A DNA stretch of 64,000 nucleotides from Planococcus maritimus (GTDB lineage: Bacteria; Bacillota; Bacilli; Bacillales_A; Planococcaceae): NCBI RefSeq assembly GCF_001687625.2, contig NZ_CP016538.2, forward strand, positions 1,332,501-1,396,500. Reading direction: 5' to 3'. Under the pieces are notes generated by a model. It was not told the DNA's origin. It worked only from the letters and a program-made list of their open reading frames with translations, and did not search any database. Below are positions 18,118 through 26,623 of the stretch, piece by piece. The translations under genes and the position numbers were made by a program. Position 1 is the stretch's first letter, and each line of letters opens with the position of its first letter.

Positions 18118-18146
18118 TTGACGCTCCTAGAGGGGGGGAGTACAAT
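18118..18146 (+). promoter_or_regulatory. Promoter of sdhCAB
   Basis: TTGACG at 18118-18123, a 17-base spacer, and TACAAT at 18141-18146. The untranslated leader to sdhC is then about 100 bases. Confidence 0.8.
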
Positions 18147-18254
18147 AAATATGTCATATTCTTGTACATGATGCTTACAGTGACGTGAAGATATTTTCCT
18201 GATATAGGGAAATGTTTACGTTGCCAACAAATGTTTTTGAGGGGGGTAAAATTT

Positions 18255-18866
18255 TTGGATAACAATCGTGAATTTTTAATGCGCAGGCTGCACTCTTTAC
18301 TCGGGGTCATTCCAATCGGATTGTTCTTGACGCAGCATTTGATCGTCAACCATTTCGCTACGCAAGGCGTGGAAGCGTTTAACCAAGCTGCCCACTTCAT
18401 GGCAAATCTTCCATTCGTCATTTTCCTGGAGATTTTCGTCATCTACTTGCCGCTAATGTATCATGCTTTCTACGGATTATACATAGCGTTCACGGCGAAA
18501 AACAACCCGGGACATTACAGCTACATGCGCAACATGTTGTTTGTTGCACAGCGCTACACCGGGGTTTTCCTAGTGGTCTTTATCGCATGGCACATTTTTG
18601 AGACAAGGTTCCAAGTGGCGATTGGCGCAGGTGAAGCAGATTTCAACATGATGGAAAACATCTTGTCGAATCCGTTGATGTTTGCGTTTTATGTTGTCGG
18701 TGTCTTGTCTGCAACGTTCCACTTTGCGAACGGATTGTGGTCTTTCTTTGTAACGTGGGGAATCACGGTTTCAGCGAAAGCACAGCGCTACTCAACTTAT
18801 TTCACACTTCTAGTCTTTATTGTATTATCGATCATTGGTATCAGAGCATTGTTTGCATTCATTTAA
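18255..18866 (+). CDS. sdhC: Succinate dehydrogenase cytochrome b558 subunit
   Basis: Membrane anchor of complex II; binds heme b and passes electrons to menaquinone. I place the start at TTG 18255, giving 203 residues, one more than B. subtilis SdhC. GAGGGGGG ends about 8 bases upstream. The frame extends to 18231 without a ribosome site. Five hydrophobic segments are visible, at about residues 18-35, 58-78, 97-117, 135-160 and 178-200. Histidines suited to heme ligation occur in TQHLIVNHF, PLMYHAFYG and FIAWHIFETRF. First gene of sdhCAB. Confidence 0.95.
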   Translation: MDNNREFLMRRLHSLLGVIPIGLFLTQHLIVNHFATQGVEAFNQAAHFMANLPFVIFLEIFVIYLPLMYHAFYGLYIAFTAKNNPGHYSYMRNMLFVAQRYTGVFLVVFIAWHIFETRFQVAIGAGEADFNMMENILSNPLMFAFYVVGVLSATFHFANGLWSFFVTWGITVSAKAQRYSTYFTLLVFIVLSIIGIRALFAFI

Positions 18867-18911
18867 GAATGTCCTAAACATTGGTGAATTAAAAGAGGAG
18901 TGAACACTACA

Positions 18912-20660
18912 ATGGCGAAAGGCAAAATTTCTATCGTCGGTGGGGGACTAGCTGGCTTAATGGCAGCGATCAAAGTTGCCGAAGCAGGAGCACCTGCCGA
19001 TCTATTTTCCATCGTTCCCGTTAAACGGTCTCACTCTGTGTGCGCACAGGGCGGCATTAACGGAGCGGTGAATACAAAAGGTGAAGGGGATTCCCCAGCA
19101 ATTCACTTGGACGACACCGTTTACGGCGGTGACTTCCTAGCGAACCAAAGACCGGTTAAAGCGATGGCCGATGCAGCACCTGGCATCATCCGCCTGCTTG
19201 ACCGCATGGGCGTCATGTTCAACCGTACACCAGAAGGCTTGCTCGATTTCCGTCGTTTCGGCGGGACGATGCACCACAGAACAGCATTTGCCGGCGCAAC
19301 GACTGGCCAACAATTGCTTTATGCACTTGATGAGCAAGTCCGCCGCTATGAAGTAGCAGGACTCATCACGAAGTATGAAGGTTGGGAATTCCTTGGCCTC
19401 GTTATCGATGATGAAGGCGCATCAAAAGGAATCACGGCACAGAACTTGACGTCAATGGAGATCAAATCGTTCCGTTCAGACGCTGTTATTATGGCGACTG
19501 GCGGACCTGGGATTATCTTCGGAAAATCCACAAACTCAGTCATCAACACAGGTTCTGCTGCATCAATCGTTTATCAACAAGGCGCTTATTATGCAAACGG
19601 CGAATTCATTCAAATCCACCCTACAGCGATTCCTGGCGACGACAAGCTCCGCTTAATGTCAGAATCTGCACGCGGTGAAGGCGGACGGATTTGGACGTAT
19701 AAAGATGGCAAGCCTTGGTACTTCCTAGAAGAAAAGTATCCGGCTTACGGAAACTTGGTTCCTCGTGACATCGCGACACGCGAAATCTTCGACGTGTGCG
19801 TTAACCAAAAGCTCGGCATCAACGGCGAGAACATGGTGTACTTGGACCTTTCCCATAAAGATTCGAAAGAACTCGACATCAAATTGGGCGGCATCATTGA
19901 AATTTACGAGAAATTCACAGGCGACGATCCACGCAAAGTACCGATGAAAATCTTCCCGGCTGTCCACTATTCAATGGGCGGACTATGGGTTGACGATCAT
20001 CAGATGACGAACATCCCTGGCGTTTTGGCAGCAGGAGAATGTGATTATTCCCAGCATGGTGCAAACCGTCTCGGAGCCAATTCACTCCTGTCAGCTATTT
20101 ACGGCGGCATGGTTGCTGGGCCGAATGCTCTTGACTATGTCAAAGGCTTGGAAGTTCTTGCAGAAGACTTGCCAAACGACATTTACGACAAGCATGAAGC
20201 TGAAGAACAGCGTAAATGGGATGAAATTCTTGCGCTTGACGGAACAGAAAATGCTTACGTCCTGCACAAGGAACTAGGCGAATGGATGACGGACAACGTG
20301 ACGGTCGTGCGCTATAATGACCGCCTCGAAGAAACAGACCGCAAAATCCAGGAGCTGCTTGAACGCTTTAACCATATCAGCATGACGGACACGCAACTTT
20401 GGAGCAACCAAGGGGCAATGTTTACTCGCCAGCTGAAAAATATGCTACATTTAGCACGTGTCATCACCATTGGGGCATTAAAGCGCAACGAAAGCCGCGG
20501 CGCTCATTACAAACCGGAATTCCCGGAACGTAATGATGAGGAATTCCTGAAGACGACTATGGCGAAGTTCAATGGCTACGAAGCGCCTATCTTCCATTAT
20601 GAAGAAGTCGACACTGGCTTGATCCCGCCACGCAAACGCGACTATTCCGCGAAAGCATAG
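18912..20660 (+). CDS. sdhA: Succinate dehydrogenase flavoprotein subunit
   Basis: Oxidises succinate to fumarate with covalent FAD. It has 582 residues from ATG 18912 (GAGGAG site 11 bases upstream); GTG 18900 overlaps the ribosome site and is rejected. The FAD dinucleotide motif IVGGGLAGLMAAIKVAEAG is at residues about 7-25. The covalent FAD histidine region is SVCAQGGING. The active-site segment is FIQIHPTA with SARGEGGRIW. The HYSMGGLWVD and GANRLGANSLLSAIYGG motifs are intact. Between sdhC and sdhB. Confidence 0.97.
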   Translation: MAKGKISIVGGGLAGLMAAIKVAEAGAPADLFSIVPVKRSHSVCAQGGINGAVNTKGEGDSPAIHLDDTVYGGDFLANQRPVKAMADAAPGIIRLLDRMGVMFNRTPEGLLDFRRFGGTMHHRTAFAGATTGQQLLYALDEQVRRYEVAGLITKYEGWEFLGLVIDDEGASKGITAQNLTSMEIKSFRSDAVIMATGGPGIIFGKSTNSVINTGSAASIVYQQGAYYANGEFIQIHPTAIPGDDKLRLMSESARGEGGRIWTYKDGKPWYFLEEKYPAYGNLVPRDIATREIFDVCVNQKLGINGENMVYLDLSHKDSKELDIKLGGIIEIYEKFTGDDPRKVPMKIFPAVHYSMGGLWVDDHQMTNIPGVLAAGECDYSQHGANRLGANSLLSAIYGGMVAGPNALDYVKGLEVLAEDLPNDIYDKHEAEEQRKWDEILALDGTENAYVLHKELGEWMTDNVTVVRYNDRLEETDRKIQELLERFNHISMTDTQLWSNQGAMFTRQLKNMLHLARVITIGALKRNESRGAHYKPEFPERNDEEFLKTTMAKFNGYEAPIFHYEEVDTGLIPPRKRDYSAKA

Positions 20661-20685
20661 CATTATAGAAGGGAGCTAATTCACT

Positions 20686-21456
20686 ATGGGTGAAGCAGCA
20701 AAAACGGTTATTTTCGAAATCGAACGCCAAAACTCCACAGACGAAAGTTCGTACTGGGAAAAGTTCGAATTGCCATATCGTGCCAACATGAACGTCATTT
20801 CTGCGTTGATGGAAATTCGACGCAACCCGGTCAATATGGACGGGAAGAAAACAACTCCAGTCAACTGGGACATGAACTGCCTTGAGGAAGTTTGTGGGGC
20901 TTGTTCTATGGTCATTAATGGCAAAGCACGCCAGTCATGTACGGCACTTGTCGACCAATTGGAACAACCAATCCGTCTTCAGCCGATGAGCACATTCCCG
21001 GTCGTCCGCGATTTGATCGTAGACCGCAGCCGCATGTTCGATTCATTGAAGAAAGTCAAAGCGTGGGTGCCAATCGATGGTACGCATGATCTTGGCGAAG
21101 GTCCACGTATGCCTGAACGCAAACGCCAATGGGCTTATGAATTGTCTAAATGTATGACGTGCGGTGTATGCTTAGAAGCCTGCCCGAACGTTAACGATAA
21201 ATCTGACTTTATCGGCGCGGCGCCTCTTTCTCAAGTACGTTTGATGAACGCGCACCCAACAGGCTCCATGAACCGTGATGAGCGTTTGAACGCGATCATG
21301 GGCGAAGGCGGCCTTGCGGATTGCGGTAACTCACAAAACTGTGTGGAATCTTGCCCGAAAGGCATTCCATTGACAACATCAATCGCAGCTTTGAACCGCG
21401 ATGTCAGCATCCAAATGTTCCGTAATTTCTTCGGAAGCGATCATATGGTCGACTAA
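20686..21456 (+). CDS. sdhB: Succinate dehydrogenase iron-sulfur subunit
   Basis: Electron relay of complex II with three Fe-S clusters. It has 256 residues. The 2Fe-2S cysteines are in CLEEVCGACSMVINGKARQS and the following Cys (about 65-85). The 4Fe-4S cysteines are in CMTCGVCLEACPNV (about 156-169). The 3Fe-4S cysteines are in CGNSQNCVESCPKGIP (about 213-228). The ribosome site is AGAAGGGAG. Last gene of the operon. Confidence 0.97.
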   Translation: MGEAAKTVIFEIERQNSTDESSYWEKFELPYRANMNVISALMEIRRNPVNMDGKKTTPVNWDMNCLEEVCGACSMVINGKARQSCTALVDQLEQPIRLQPMSTFPVVRDLIVDRSRMFDSLKKVKAWVPIDGTHDLGEGPRMPERKRQWAYELSKCMTCGVCLEACPNVNDKSDFIGAAPLSQVRLMNAHPTGSMNRDERLNAIMGEGGLADCGNSQNCVESCPKGIPLTTSIAALNRDVSIQMFRNFFGSDHMVD

Positions 21457-21459
21457 TCC

Positions 21460-21488
21460 AAACTCCGCCTTTATGGCGGAGTTTTTTT
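21460..21488 (+). terminator. Terminator after sdhB
   Basis: AAACTCCGCC and GGCGGAGTTT form a 10-base-pair stem followed by a T run. Confidence 0.93.
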
Positions 21489-21544
21489 GTATCAATGGAA
21501 AATCGATGAGCTTGGCTGAAACAGATGTCCTTTGCGCTAGTTTT

Positions 21545-21553
21545 TGCTATACT
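21545..21553 (+). promoter_or_regulatory. Extended -10 promoter upstream of the thioesterase gene
   Basis: TGCTATACT forms an extended -10, 35 bases ahead of the start at 21589. The -35 is not evident. Confidence 0.45.
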
Positions 21554-21588
21554 ATCAAGATGACAAGCGTTTTACAGGGGGAACTGAA

Positions 21589-22062
21589 ATGACAGCGGCA
21601 TACATAGAAGATTTCGATCAATGGCAGCAAGGATTTAGTTTTTATGCACCGGTCCATGTTCGTTTTTCAGAAACGGACATGTTCGGGCATGTCAATAACA
21701 CAGTGCCGATTGCTTATTTTGAGTACGCACGAATCGAGTTCATGAAAGAAGTCGGTTTGATGCAGGCTTGGCTTTCAAAAAACAGCGATTTAATACCTGT
21801 CGTAGCAGATATGCAAGTCGATTTTGTCAGCCAAGTGTTTTTCGATGAGCAATTGAAAGTGTTCGTAAAAGTAGAGTCAATTGGAAACTCGTCCGCCGAT
21901 ATACATTATTGGGCAGTAAATGACAAGCATGAAACTTGTTTCACCGGCAGAGGCGCCATTGTCCAAATCTCGAAAGCAAGCGGCAAAGGGCATCCGTGGA
22001 GCGATCAAGATAAGGCAATGTTGCGAAATGGAAGCCTGACTTCCGCCGGCAATAAAAACTAG
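21589..22062 (+). CDS. Acyl-CoA thioesterase, 4-hydroxybenzoyl-CoA type (YsmA-like)
   Basis: Hot-dog fold thioesterase of the 4HBT family; expected to hydrolyse acyl-CoA, natural substrate unknown. It has 157 residues from ATG 21589, which has AGGGGGAAC upstream; the open frame to 21544 covers the promoter. The family motif is RFSETDMFGHVNNTVPIAYF (about residues 21-40), with the catalytic aspartate and the HVNN turn. It occupies the position of B. subtilis ysmA directly after sdhB. The next gene there, gerE, is missing here. Confidence 0.85.
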   Translation: MTAAYIEDFDQWQQGFSFYAPVHVRFSETDMFGHVNNTVPIAYFEYARIEFMKEVGLMQAWLSKNSDLIPVVADMQVDFVSQVFFDEQLKVFVKVESIGNSSADIHYWAVNDKHETCFTGRGAIVQISKASGKGHPWSDQDKAMLRNGSLTSAGNKN

Positions 22063-22130
22063 CCGTGCCTGACGGATTCAAAAACTTTACGATGAAACAA
22101 ATACCAGTAGCTAGGGAGTGAGCCAAGCCA

Positions 22131-22583
22131 ATGACCGAAGACAACTTAAACCATCGCCACGATTTAGAGCATGTGGCATTTATGGAAAAGGAATTGCGTT
22201 ATATATCAGGAATCATCAAGCAAAAAGGCCGTGAAATCCTCAATTCGTATACCATCACGCCGCCACAATTCGTGGCATTGCAATGGCTATTCGAGCACGG
22301 CGATATGACCATCGGCGATTTGTCGAACAAAATGTTTCTGGCGTTCAGCACCACGACTGATTTGGTCGACCGAATGGAGAAAAATGACTTGGTCGTACGT
22401 ATTCGCGAGGAACAAGATCGCCGCGTCGTACGTATTAAGTTATTAAAAGAAGGCGAACGGATTATCGAAGAAGTAATCAAGAAACGCCAAGGTTATTTAG
22501 AAGCAGTGCTGGATGACTTCAGTGAAGAAGAAGTCGAGCAATTTTCAAGTTTGTTGGAGAAAATGCATATCAACATGAAATAG
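22131..22583 (+). CDS. MarR-family transcriptional regulator (YsmB-like)
   Basis: 150-residue winged helix-turn-helix regulator of the MarR family. The DNA-binding core spans about residues 40-105. The recognition helix is near FLAFSTTTDLVDRMEKNDLV, and the wing REEQDRRVVRIKLLKEGE carries the family D-x-R signature. Ligand and targets are unknown. It stands 10 bases before racE and is likely cotranscribed with it. B. subtilis has ysmB at the same place. Confidence 0.87.
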   Translation: MTEDNLNHRHDLEHVAFMEKELRYISGIIKQKGREILNSYTITPPQFVALQWLFEHGDMTIGDLSNKMFLAFSTTTDLVDRMEKNDLVVRIREEQDRRVVRIKLLKEGERIIEEVIKKRQGYLEAVLDDFSEEEVEQFSSLLEKMHINMK

Positions 22584-22593
22584 GAGCGGGGCT

Positions 22594-23403
22594 ATGACAT
22601 CGAATGCGCCAATCGGAGTAATTGATTCAGGCGTCGGCGGGTTAACCGTCGCCAAAGAAATCATGAAACTTCTACCTAATGAAAAAATTTGTTACATCGG
22701 CGATAATGCCCGCTGCCCGTATGGCCCGCGCCCTCTTGCGGAAGTTCGGCGCTATACGTGGCAAATGGCAGAAGCGCTCATGAAAATGAATATTAAAATG
22801 CTCGTCATCGCGTGCAACACAGCGACCGCTGCAGCGCTCAATTCCTTGCAAAAAAAATTACCGATTCCAGTCATCGGCGTCATTTTTCCGGGAGCGCGTG
22901 CAGCGATCAAGTCATCTTCGACTAAAAAAATTGCTGTTCTCGGCACTTCAGGGACCGTCAAAAGTGGGGCGTATGAAAAAGCGATCAAGTCGCTCGTTTC
23001 TGCGTCTGACGTCATCCAATTGGCATGTCCGCGTTTTGTTCCGCTTGTGGAAAGTGATGAGTATGAAGGGGAGTTTGCCCGCCGCATGGTAGCGGAGACT
23101 TTATCGGCGATTAAATCAAAGGAGTTCGATACCGCTATCCTTGGCTGCACCCATTATCCATTATTGCAGGGCTTTATTGAAGAAGAGCTTGGCAGTACGG
23201 TGACGGTTTTGTCATCAGCGCAGGAAACTGCGAAAGATGTAGCTCGTCATTTGAGTTTCGCGGACAAATTTGCGGATCGCCGCAAACCACCTGTCCATCA
23301 GTTTTATACATCCGGTTCGACAGCGATTTTCCGTACGATTATCAAAAAATGGCTCGCCATTGAAAATCCGTGCATCCATTCAATCCAGTTCCCGAAACCC
23401 TGA
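22594..23403 (+). CDS. racE: Glutamate racemase
   Basis: Makes D-glutamate for peptidoglycan. It has 269 residues, typical. The two catalytic cysteines are in IACNTATAAALNSL (about residue 74) and AILGCTHYPLLQGF (about residue 185). The N-terminal motif is GVIDSGVGGLTVAKEI and the substrate segment GDNARCPYGPR. The ribosome site is GGAGCGGGG. Confidence 0.96.
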   Translation: MTSNAPIGVIDSGVGGLTVAKEIMKLLPNEKICYIGDNARCPYGPRPLAEVRRYTWQMAEALMKMNIKMLVIACNTATAAALNSLQKKLPIPVIGVIFPGARAAIKSSSTKKIAVLGTSGTVKSGAYEKAIKSLVSASDVIQLACPRFVPLVESDEYEGEFARRMVAETLSAIKSKEFDTAILGCTHYPLLQGFIEEELGSTVTVLSSAQETAKDVARHLSFADKFADRRKPPVHQFYTSGSTAIFRTIIKKWLAIENPCIHSIQFPKP

Positions 23404-23424
23404 CGGCATAGCCTCCGGGTTTTT
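23395..23424 (+). terminator. Terminator overlapping the racE stop
   Basis: AAACCC pairs with GGGTTT around an imperfect inner stem, and a T run follows. The 5' arm lies within the last racE codons. Confidence 0.65.
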
Positions 23425-23451
23425 GTCGTCAAAGAAGAATTATGGTAAGAT
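23423..23451 (+). promoter_or_regulatory. Promoter of rph-rdgB
   Basis: TTGTCG at 23423 and TAAGAT at 23446 are separated by 17 bases with an extended TG. It overlaps the T run of the racE terminator. Confidence 0.55.
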
Positions 23452-23479
23452 TTTTTGAGTACATGAGGAGGATTCACTA

Positions 23480-24229
23480 ATGATGAGAATTGATAATAGA
23501 CAAGCAAACGAACTGCGTCCAGTAGAAGTGGAAACGGATTATTTAATCCACCCCGAGGGCTCGGTCTTGATTACAGTCGGCCAAACCAAGGTTATTTGCA
23601 CGGCGACCATTGAATCGCGCGTTCCGGGCTTTTTGAGAGGACAAGGCAAAGGATGGGTCACGGCGGAGTATTCTATGCTGCCACGCGCCACCAACAGCCG
23701 CAACCAGCGCGAAGCGACACGCGGCAAGCTCGGCGGCCGTACGATGGAAATCCAACGCCTGATCGGCCGGTCTTTACGCGCTGTCGTGGATCTAGAAAGA
23801 ATCGGTGAACGCACGCTATGGATCGACTGCGATGTCATCCAAGCAGATGGCGGAACACGCACAGCTTCCATAACCGGTGCTTTCATCGCCATGACCATCG
23901 CGCTTGGCAAATTGGATGTGCCGGTATTCCCGGTGACGGATTATTTAGCAGCGACAAGCGTTGGCATCAACAGCGACAAGCAAGCCATCCTGGACTTGAA
24001 CTATGAAGAGGATTCAACAGCAGACGTCGACATGAACTTGGTCATGACGGGATCGGGTGAATTTGTTGAAATGCAAGGAACTGGAGAAGAAGCGACCTTC
24101 AGCCGCAAAGAATTGAACGAAATGCTTGATCTCGGTGAAGCGGGAATCCAGCAATTGATTCAAATCCAGAAATCGGCGATTGGGGAATTGTCTTCGCGGA
24201 TCGGCGAAAAGGCGGAATCTACCCTATGA
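23480..24229 (+). CDS. rph: Ribonuclease PH
   Basis: Phosphorolytic 3'-5' exoribonuclease that trims tRNA 3' ends. It has 249 residues. Family motifs are [20 protein letters not shown] (about 34-53), the arginine-rich [20 protein letters not shown], and [20 protein letters not shown] (about 112-131) with the phosphate-binding and metal residues. GAGGAGG lies 8 bases before the ATG. It overlaps rdgB by 4 bases (ATGA). Confidence 0.97.
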   Translation: MMRIDNRQANELRPVEVETDYLIHPEGSVLITVGQTKVICTATIESRVPGFLRGQGKGWVTAEYSMLPRATNSRNQREATRGKLGGRTMEIQRLIGRSLRAVVDLERIGERTLWIDCDVIQADGGTRTASITGAFIAMTIALGKLDVPVFPVTDYLAATSVGINSDKQAILDLNYEEDSTADVDMNLVMTGSGEFVEMQGTGEEATFSRKELNEMLDLGEAGIQQLIQIQKSAIGELSSRIGEKAESTL

Positions 24230-24819
24230 AGAAGATCGTCATTGCCACACAGAACAAAGGAAAAGCAAAAGACTTCGAAACTTTGCTATCTCCACTGGGT
24301 TATGAAGTATTGACCTTGCGGGACGTCGCAAAAGACCTCGATATCGAGGAAACCGGCACGACCTTTGAAGCCAACGCTATCTTAAAAGCAGAAGGTGTTG
24401 CCAAGGAACTCGGCATTCCGGTCATTGCCGATGATAGCGGGCTCGAGATTGATGCATTAGACGGAGAGCCAGGGGTCTATTCTGCACGCTATGCAGGAGG
24501 CGACAAGAGCGACGAGGCCAATATCGAGAAAGTGTTGGAGAAGCTGTCTGATGTACCCGATGGCGAGCGTACAGCGCGCTTTCGCTGCGTCTTAGCGGTT
24601 GCGGCGCCCGGAGAACAAACACAAACATTCGCTGGTGCGTGTGAAGGCGAGATCCTGCGTTTGCGCAGAGGCGAACACGGTTTTGGCTACGACCCGATTT
24701 TCTACGTTCCTGTCCAGGAGCGTGCCATGGCGGAACTTGAACCTGCAGAAAAAGCTACCATCTCCCATCGCGGACAAGCTTTGCGTAAGCTCAGCGAAGC
24801 GATGCCAGAGTGGCTATAG
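24226..24819 (+). CDS. rdgB: dITP/XTP pyrophosphatase
   Basis: Ham1/RdgB family enzyme that removes non-canonical purine nucleotides (ITP, dITP, XTP) from the pool. It has 197 residues. Motifs are the N-terminal [13 protein letters not shown] (residues 5-17), [20 protein letters not shown] (about 67-86) with the metal-binding aspartates, and GFGYDPIF with the C-terminal [10 protein letters not shown]. Translationally coupled to rph by a 4-base overlap, as ysnA is in B. subtilis. The ysnB gene expected next is absent. Confidence 0.95.
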   Translation: MKKIVIATQNKGKAKDFETLLSPLGYEVLTLRDVAKDLDIEETGTTFEANAILKAEGVAKELGIPVIADDSGLEIDALDGEPGVYSARYAGGDKSDEANIEKVLEKLSDVPDGERTARFRCVLAVAAPGEQTQTFAGACEGEILRLRRGEHGFGYDPIFYVPVQERAMAELEPAEKATISHRGQALRKLSEAMPEWL

Positions 24820-24867
24820 TTTTTCCAATGAAACTATAAGTAATTGGGCATTCTAAAGATATGGAAC

Positions 24868-25070
24868 AAAATAGCGTAGGAAAACATGCTGCTCAACAGT
24901 GTAATACACTGCTTCGCAAAGACTTGAACTCGCAAGCATCGTTCAAGTCTTGTCTGCGGGATAGCGAGACAGATGAGACCCTGCAAACGAATAAGCGAAG
25001 CATGGCTTAGCTTGTTCGTTTGCGATGCTTGAGTCTCGCGAGAGTAGAGCAGGGGTTTTAAAGCTATTTT
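24868..25070. repeat. Long palindromic intergenic repeat, copy A1
   Basis: A roughly 200-base imperfect palindrome. The ends AAAATAGC (24868) and GCTATTTT (25063) are complementary, and inner arms such as CTGCTC/GAGCAG also pair. Inside are the hairpins AGACTTGAAC/GTTCAAGTCT and AAACGAATAAGC/GCTTGTTCGTTT. It carries the family core AGCGAGAC-n4-GAGACCCTGCAA at 24963. It fills the gap between rdgB and the tRNA promoter; no ORF there is convincing. Confidence 0.8.
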
Positions 25071-25133
25071 GTGTAATATCGTTACGAGAAGAACTATAAT
25101 TTATACTTTATGAGATATTTTTTTGAAATAGCA

Positions 25134-25162
25134 TTGACTTTTCCTCAGATGATTTCTATAAT
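25134..25162 (+). promoter_or_regulatory. Promoter of tRNA-Arg
   Basis: TTGACT at 25134-25139, a 17-base spacer, and TATAAT at 25157-25162. Confidence 0.85.
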
Positions 25163-25189
25163 TAAAATTGTCTTTCGTGAGGAAGTCAT

Positions 25190-25263
<74 letters not shown>

Positions 25264-25267
25264 TCCT

Positions 25268-25308
25268 AAAACCTTGTTTTCCCCATTCGGGAAAGCAAGG
25301 TTTTTTTA
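25268..25308 (+). terminator. Terminator after tRNA-Arg
   Basis: AACCTTG-TTTTCCC pairs with GGGAAA-GCAAGGTT around a short loop and is followed by seven T residues. Confidence 0.9.
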
Positions 25309-25427
25309 TTGCCGTAAACCGATTGTGAAGAAATGATGGACATTTGATTTTTCACTGTTTATTTGCGCGCCATATCGTATAATGGAAAAAGATAGAGAAA
25401 AAACAGACCTAAAGGTGGAAATCATAC

Positions 25428-26024
25428 GTGTTCAGAAACAATTGGAAGCGGATTTTGCTTGTGCTATCACTAATACAAACGATATTGATTGCGGCAACGG
25501 CAACGAGCATTTGGACATTCGCTGGCGAATCGGAATTATTGGAAGCCGATGCGGCGATCGTGCTTGGCACAAAAGTCATCGGTAATGAGCCTTCACCGGT
25601 GTTGGAGCAGCGCATAAAGCACGCCATTGATTTATATGAAGCGGGCTATGTAGAAAAAATCATTTTTACAGGCGGCACGACGGACGGAGCGGCTATTGCC
25701 GAGTCAGAGGTGAGCCGGGATTTCGCTATCCGCCATCATATCCCTGAAGAAGATATATTGATCGAAACCCAATCGCTCATCACTGAAGAGAATTTTCTCT
25801 TTGCCGGTGAAGTAGCTGAAGAAAATGGCTTATCGAGCTTTCTCGTTGTCAGTGACCCCCTGCATATGAAACGGGCCTTGCTTATGGCCGAACACGCTGG
25901 AATCGATGCACATTCCTCGCCGACACCGTCGACCGAGTTCAAGGGGTTTACGAACATTGCGCCGTTCTTCGCCCGTGAAGTCGTTTGTTATATGGCGTAT
26001 GTGGCGGTACACGCCGTCATTTAG
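25428..26024 (+). CDS. YdcF/SanA-like DUF218 protein
   Basis: A 198-residue protein with one N-terminal membrane anchor (about residues 9-30) and an extracytoplasmic DUF218/YdcF-type domain. Recognisable segments are AAIVLGTKVIGNEPSPVL (about 41-58), KIIFTGGTTDG and VVSDPLHMKRALLMAEHAGI. The family is associated with envelope functions in other bacteria (SanA in vancomycin sensitivity), but the reaction is unknown. It starts at GTG with AGGTGGA upstream; a TATAAT at 25378 could be its -10. Single-gene unit with its own terminator. Confidence 0.85.
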   Translation: MFRNNWKRILLVLSLIQTILIAATATSIWTFAGESELLEADAAIVLGTKVIGNEPSPVLEQRIKHAIDLYEAGYVEKIIFTGGTTDGAAIAESEVSRDFAIRHHIPEEDILIETQSLITEENFLFAGEVAEENGLSSFLVVSDPLHMKRALLMAEHAGIDAHSSPTPSTEFKGFTNIAPFFAREVVCYMAYVAVHAVI

Positions 26025-26025
26025 G

Positions 26026-26057
26026 AAAACTGCCCAAATAGACGGGCAGTTTTTTTT
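26026..26057 (+). terminator. Terminator after the YdcF-like gene
   Basis: AAAACTGCCC pairs with GGGCAGTTTT and runs into a T tract. Confidence 0.92.
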
Positions 26058-26124
26058 GTTTAACAGATGAACGCACAGGCTCTGAGTGATACACTGATAA
26101 AAAGCTGTGAGGGGTGTATTGTCT

Positions 26125-26559
26125 ATGGAAACTGATCAACTAAAGCTCAGCACGAAATGGCAAGGGAATTTTGTATTTGAAGCTGCGGGTCAAGGCGGAC
26201 ACACGCTACGGATGGATGCTCATCAGGGAGTCGGGAACGACCAAGGGTTGCTCCCGATGCAGGCGCTGCTCGGCTCTCTTGCTGGATGCGTCGGCATGGA
26301 CGTCGTGATGATTTTGCGTGCCAAAATGACAGAGATACGCTCTATCGAAATCGTCACGGAAGGAGTTAAGCGTAGAAGTCTGCCGAAGGAATTTTTGGCG
26401 GTTACGGTAACTTTTATTGTAGAAGGTGATATTGATGTGGATAAAGTCTGGCATGCCATCGAAGTGAGCGGGGAGAAATATTGCCCGGTCGCACATTCAT
26501 TAAAAGCAGACGTCACTTACAAACTGGTTTTGAACGGCGAAGAGGCTGGCGCAAAATAG
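26125..26559 (+). CDS. OsmC/Ohr family protein
   Basis: A 144-residue OsmC-like protein, a family of thiol-dependent peroxidases acting on organic hydroperoxides. The first redox cysteine is in LAGCVGMDV (about residue 60) and the second in KYCPVAHSLKADV (about residue 122). I chose ATG 26125; GTG 26107 lies upstream of GAGGGG and is unlikely. It resembles the YhfA-type subgroup more than Ohr, so peroxidase activity is inferred from family. Confidence 0.85.
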   Translation: METDQLKLSTKWQGNFVFEAAGQGGHTLRMDAHQGVGNDQGLLPMQALLGSLAGCVGMDVVMILRAKMTEIRSIEIVTEGVKRRSLPKEFLAVTVTFIVEGDIDVDKVWHAIEVSGEKYCPVAHSLKADVTYKLVLNGEEAGAK

Positions 26560-26623
26560 CGCCGGCTTTCGTTTTCACAGCGTATTTCCCTATGGTATGA
26601 TGAATGGACAAAGAGGTGGTAGG

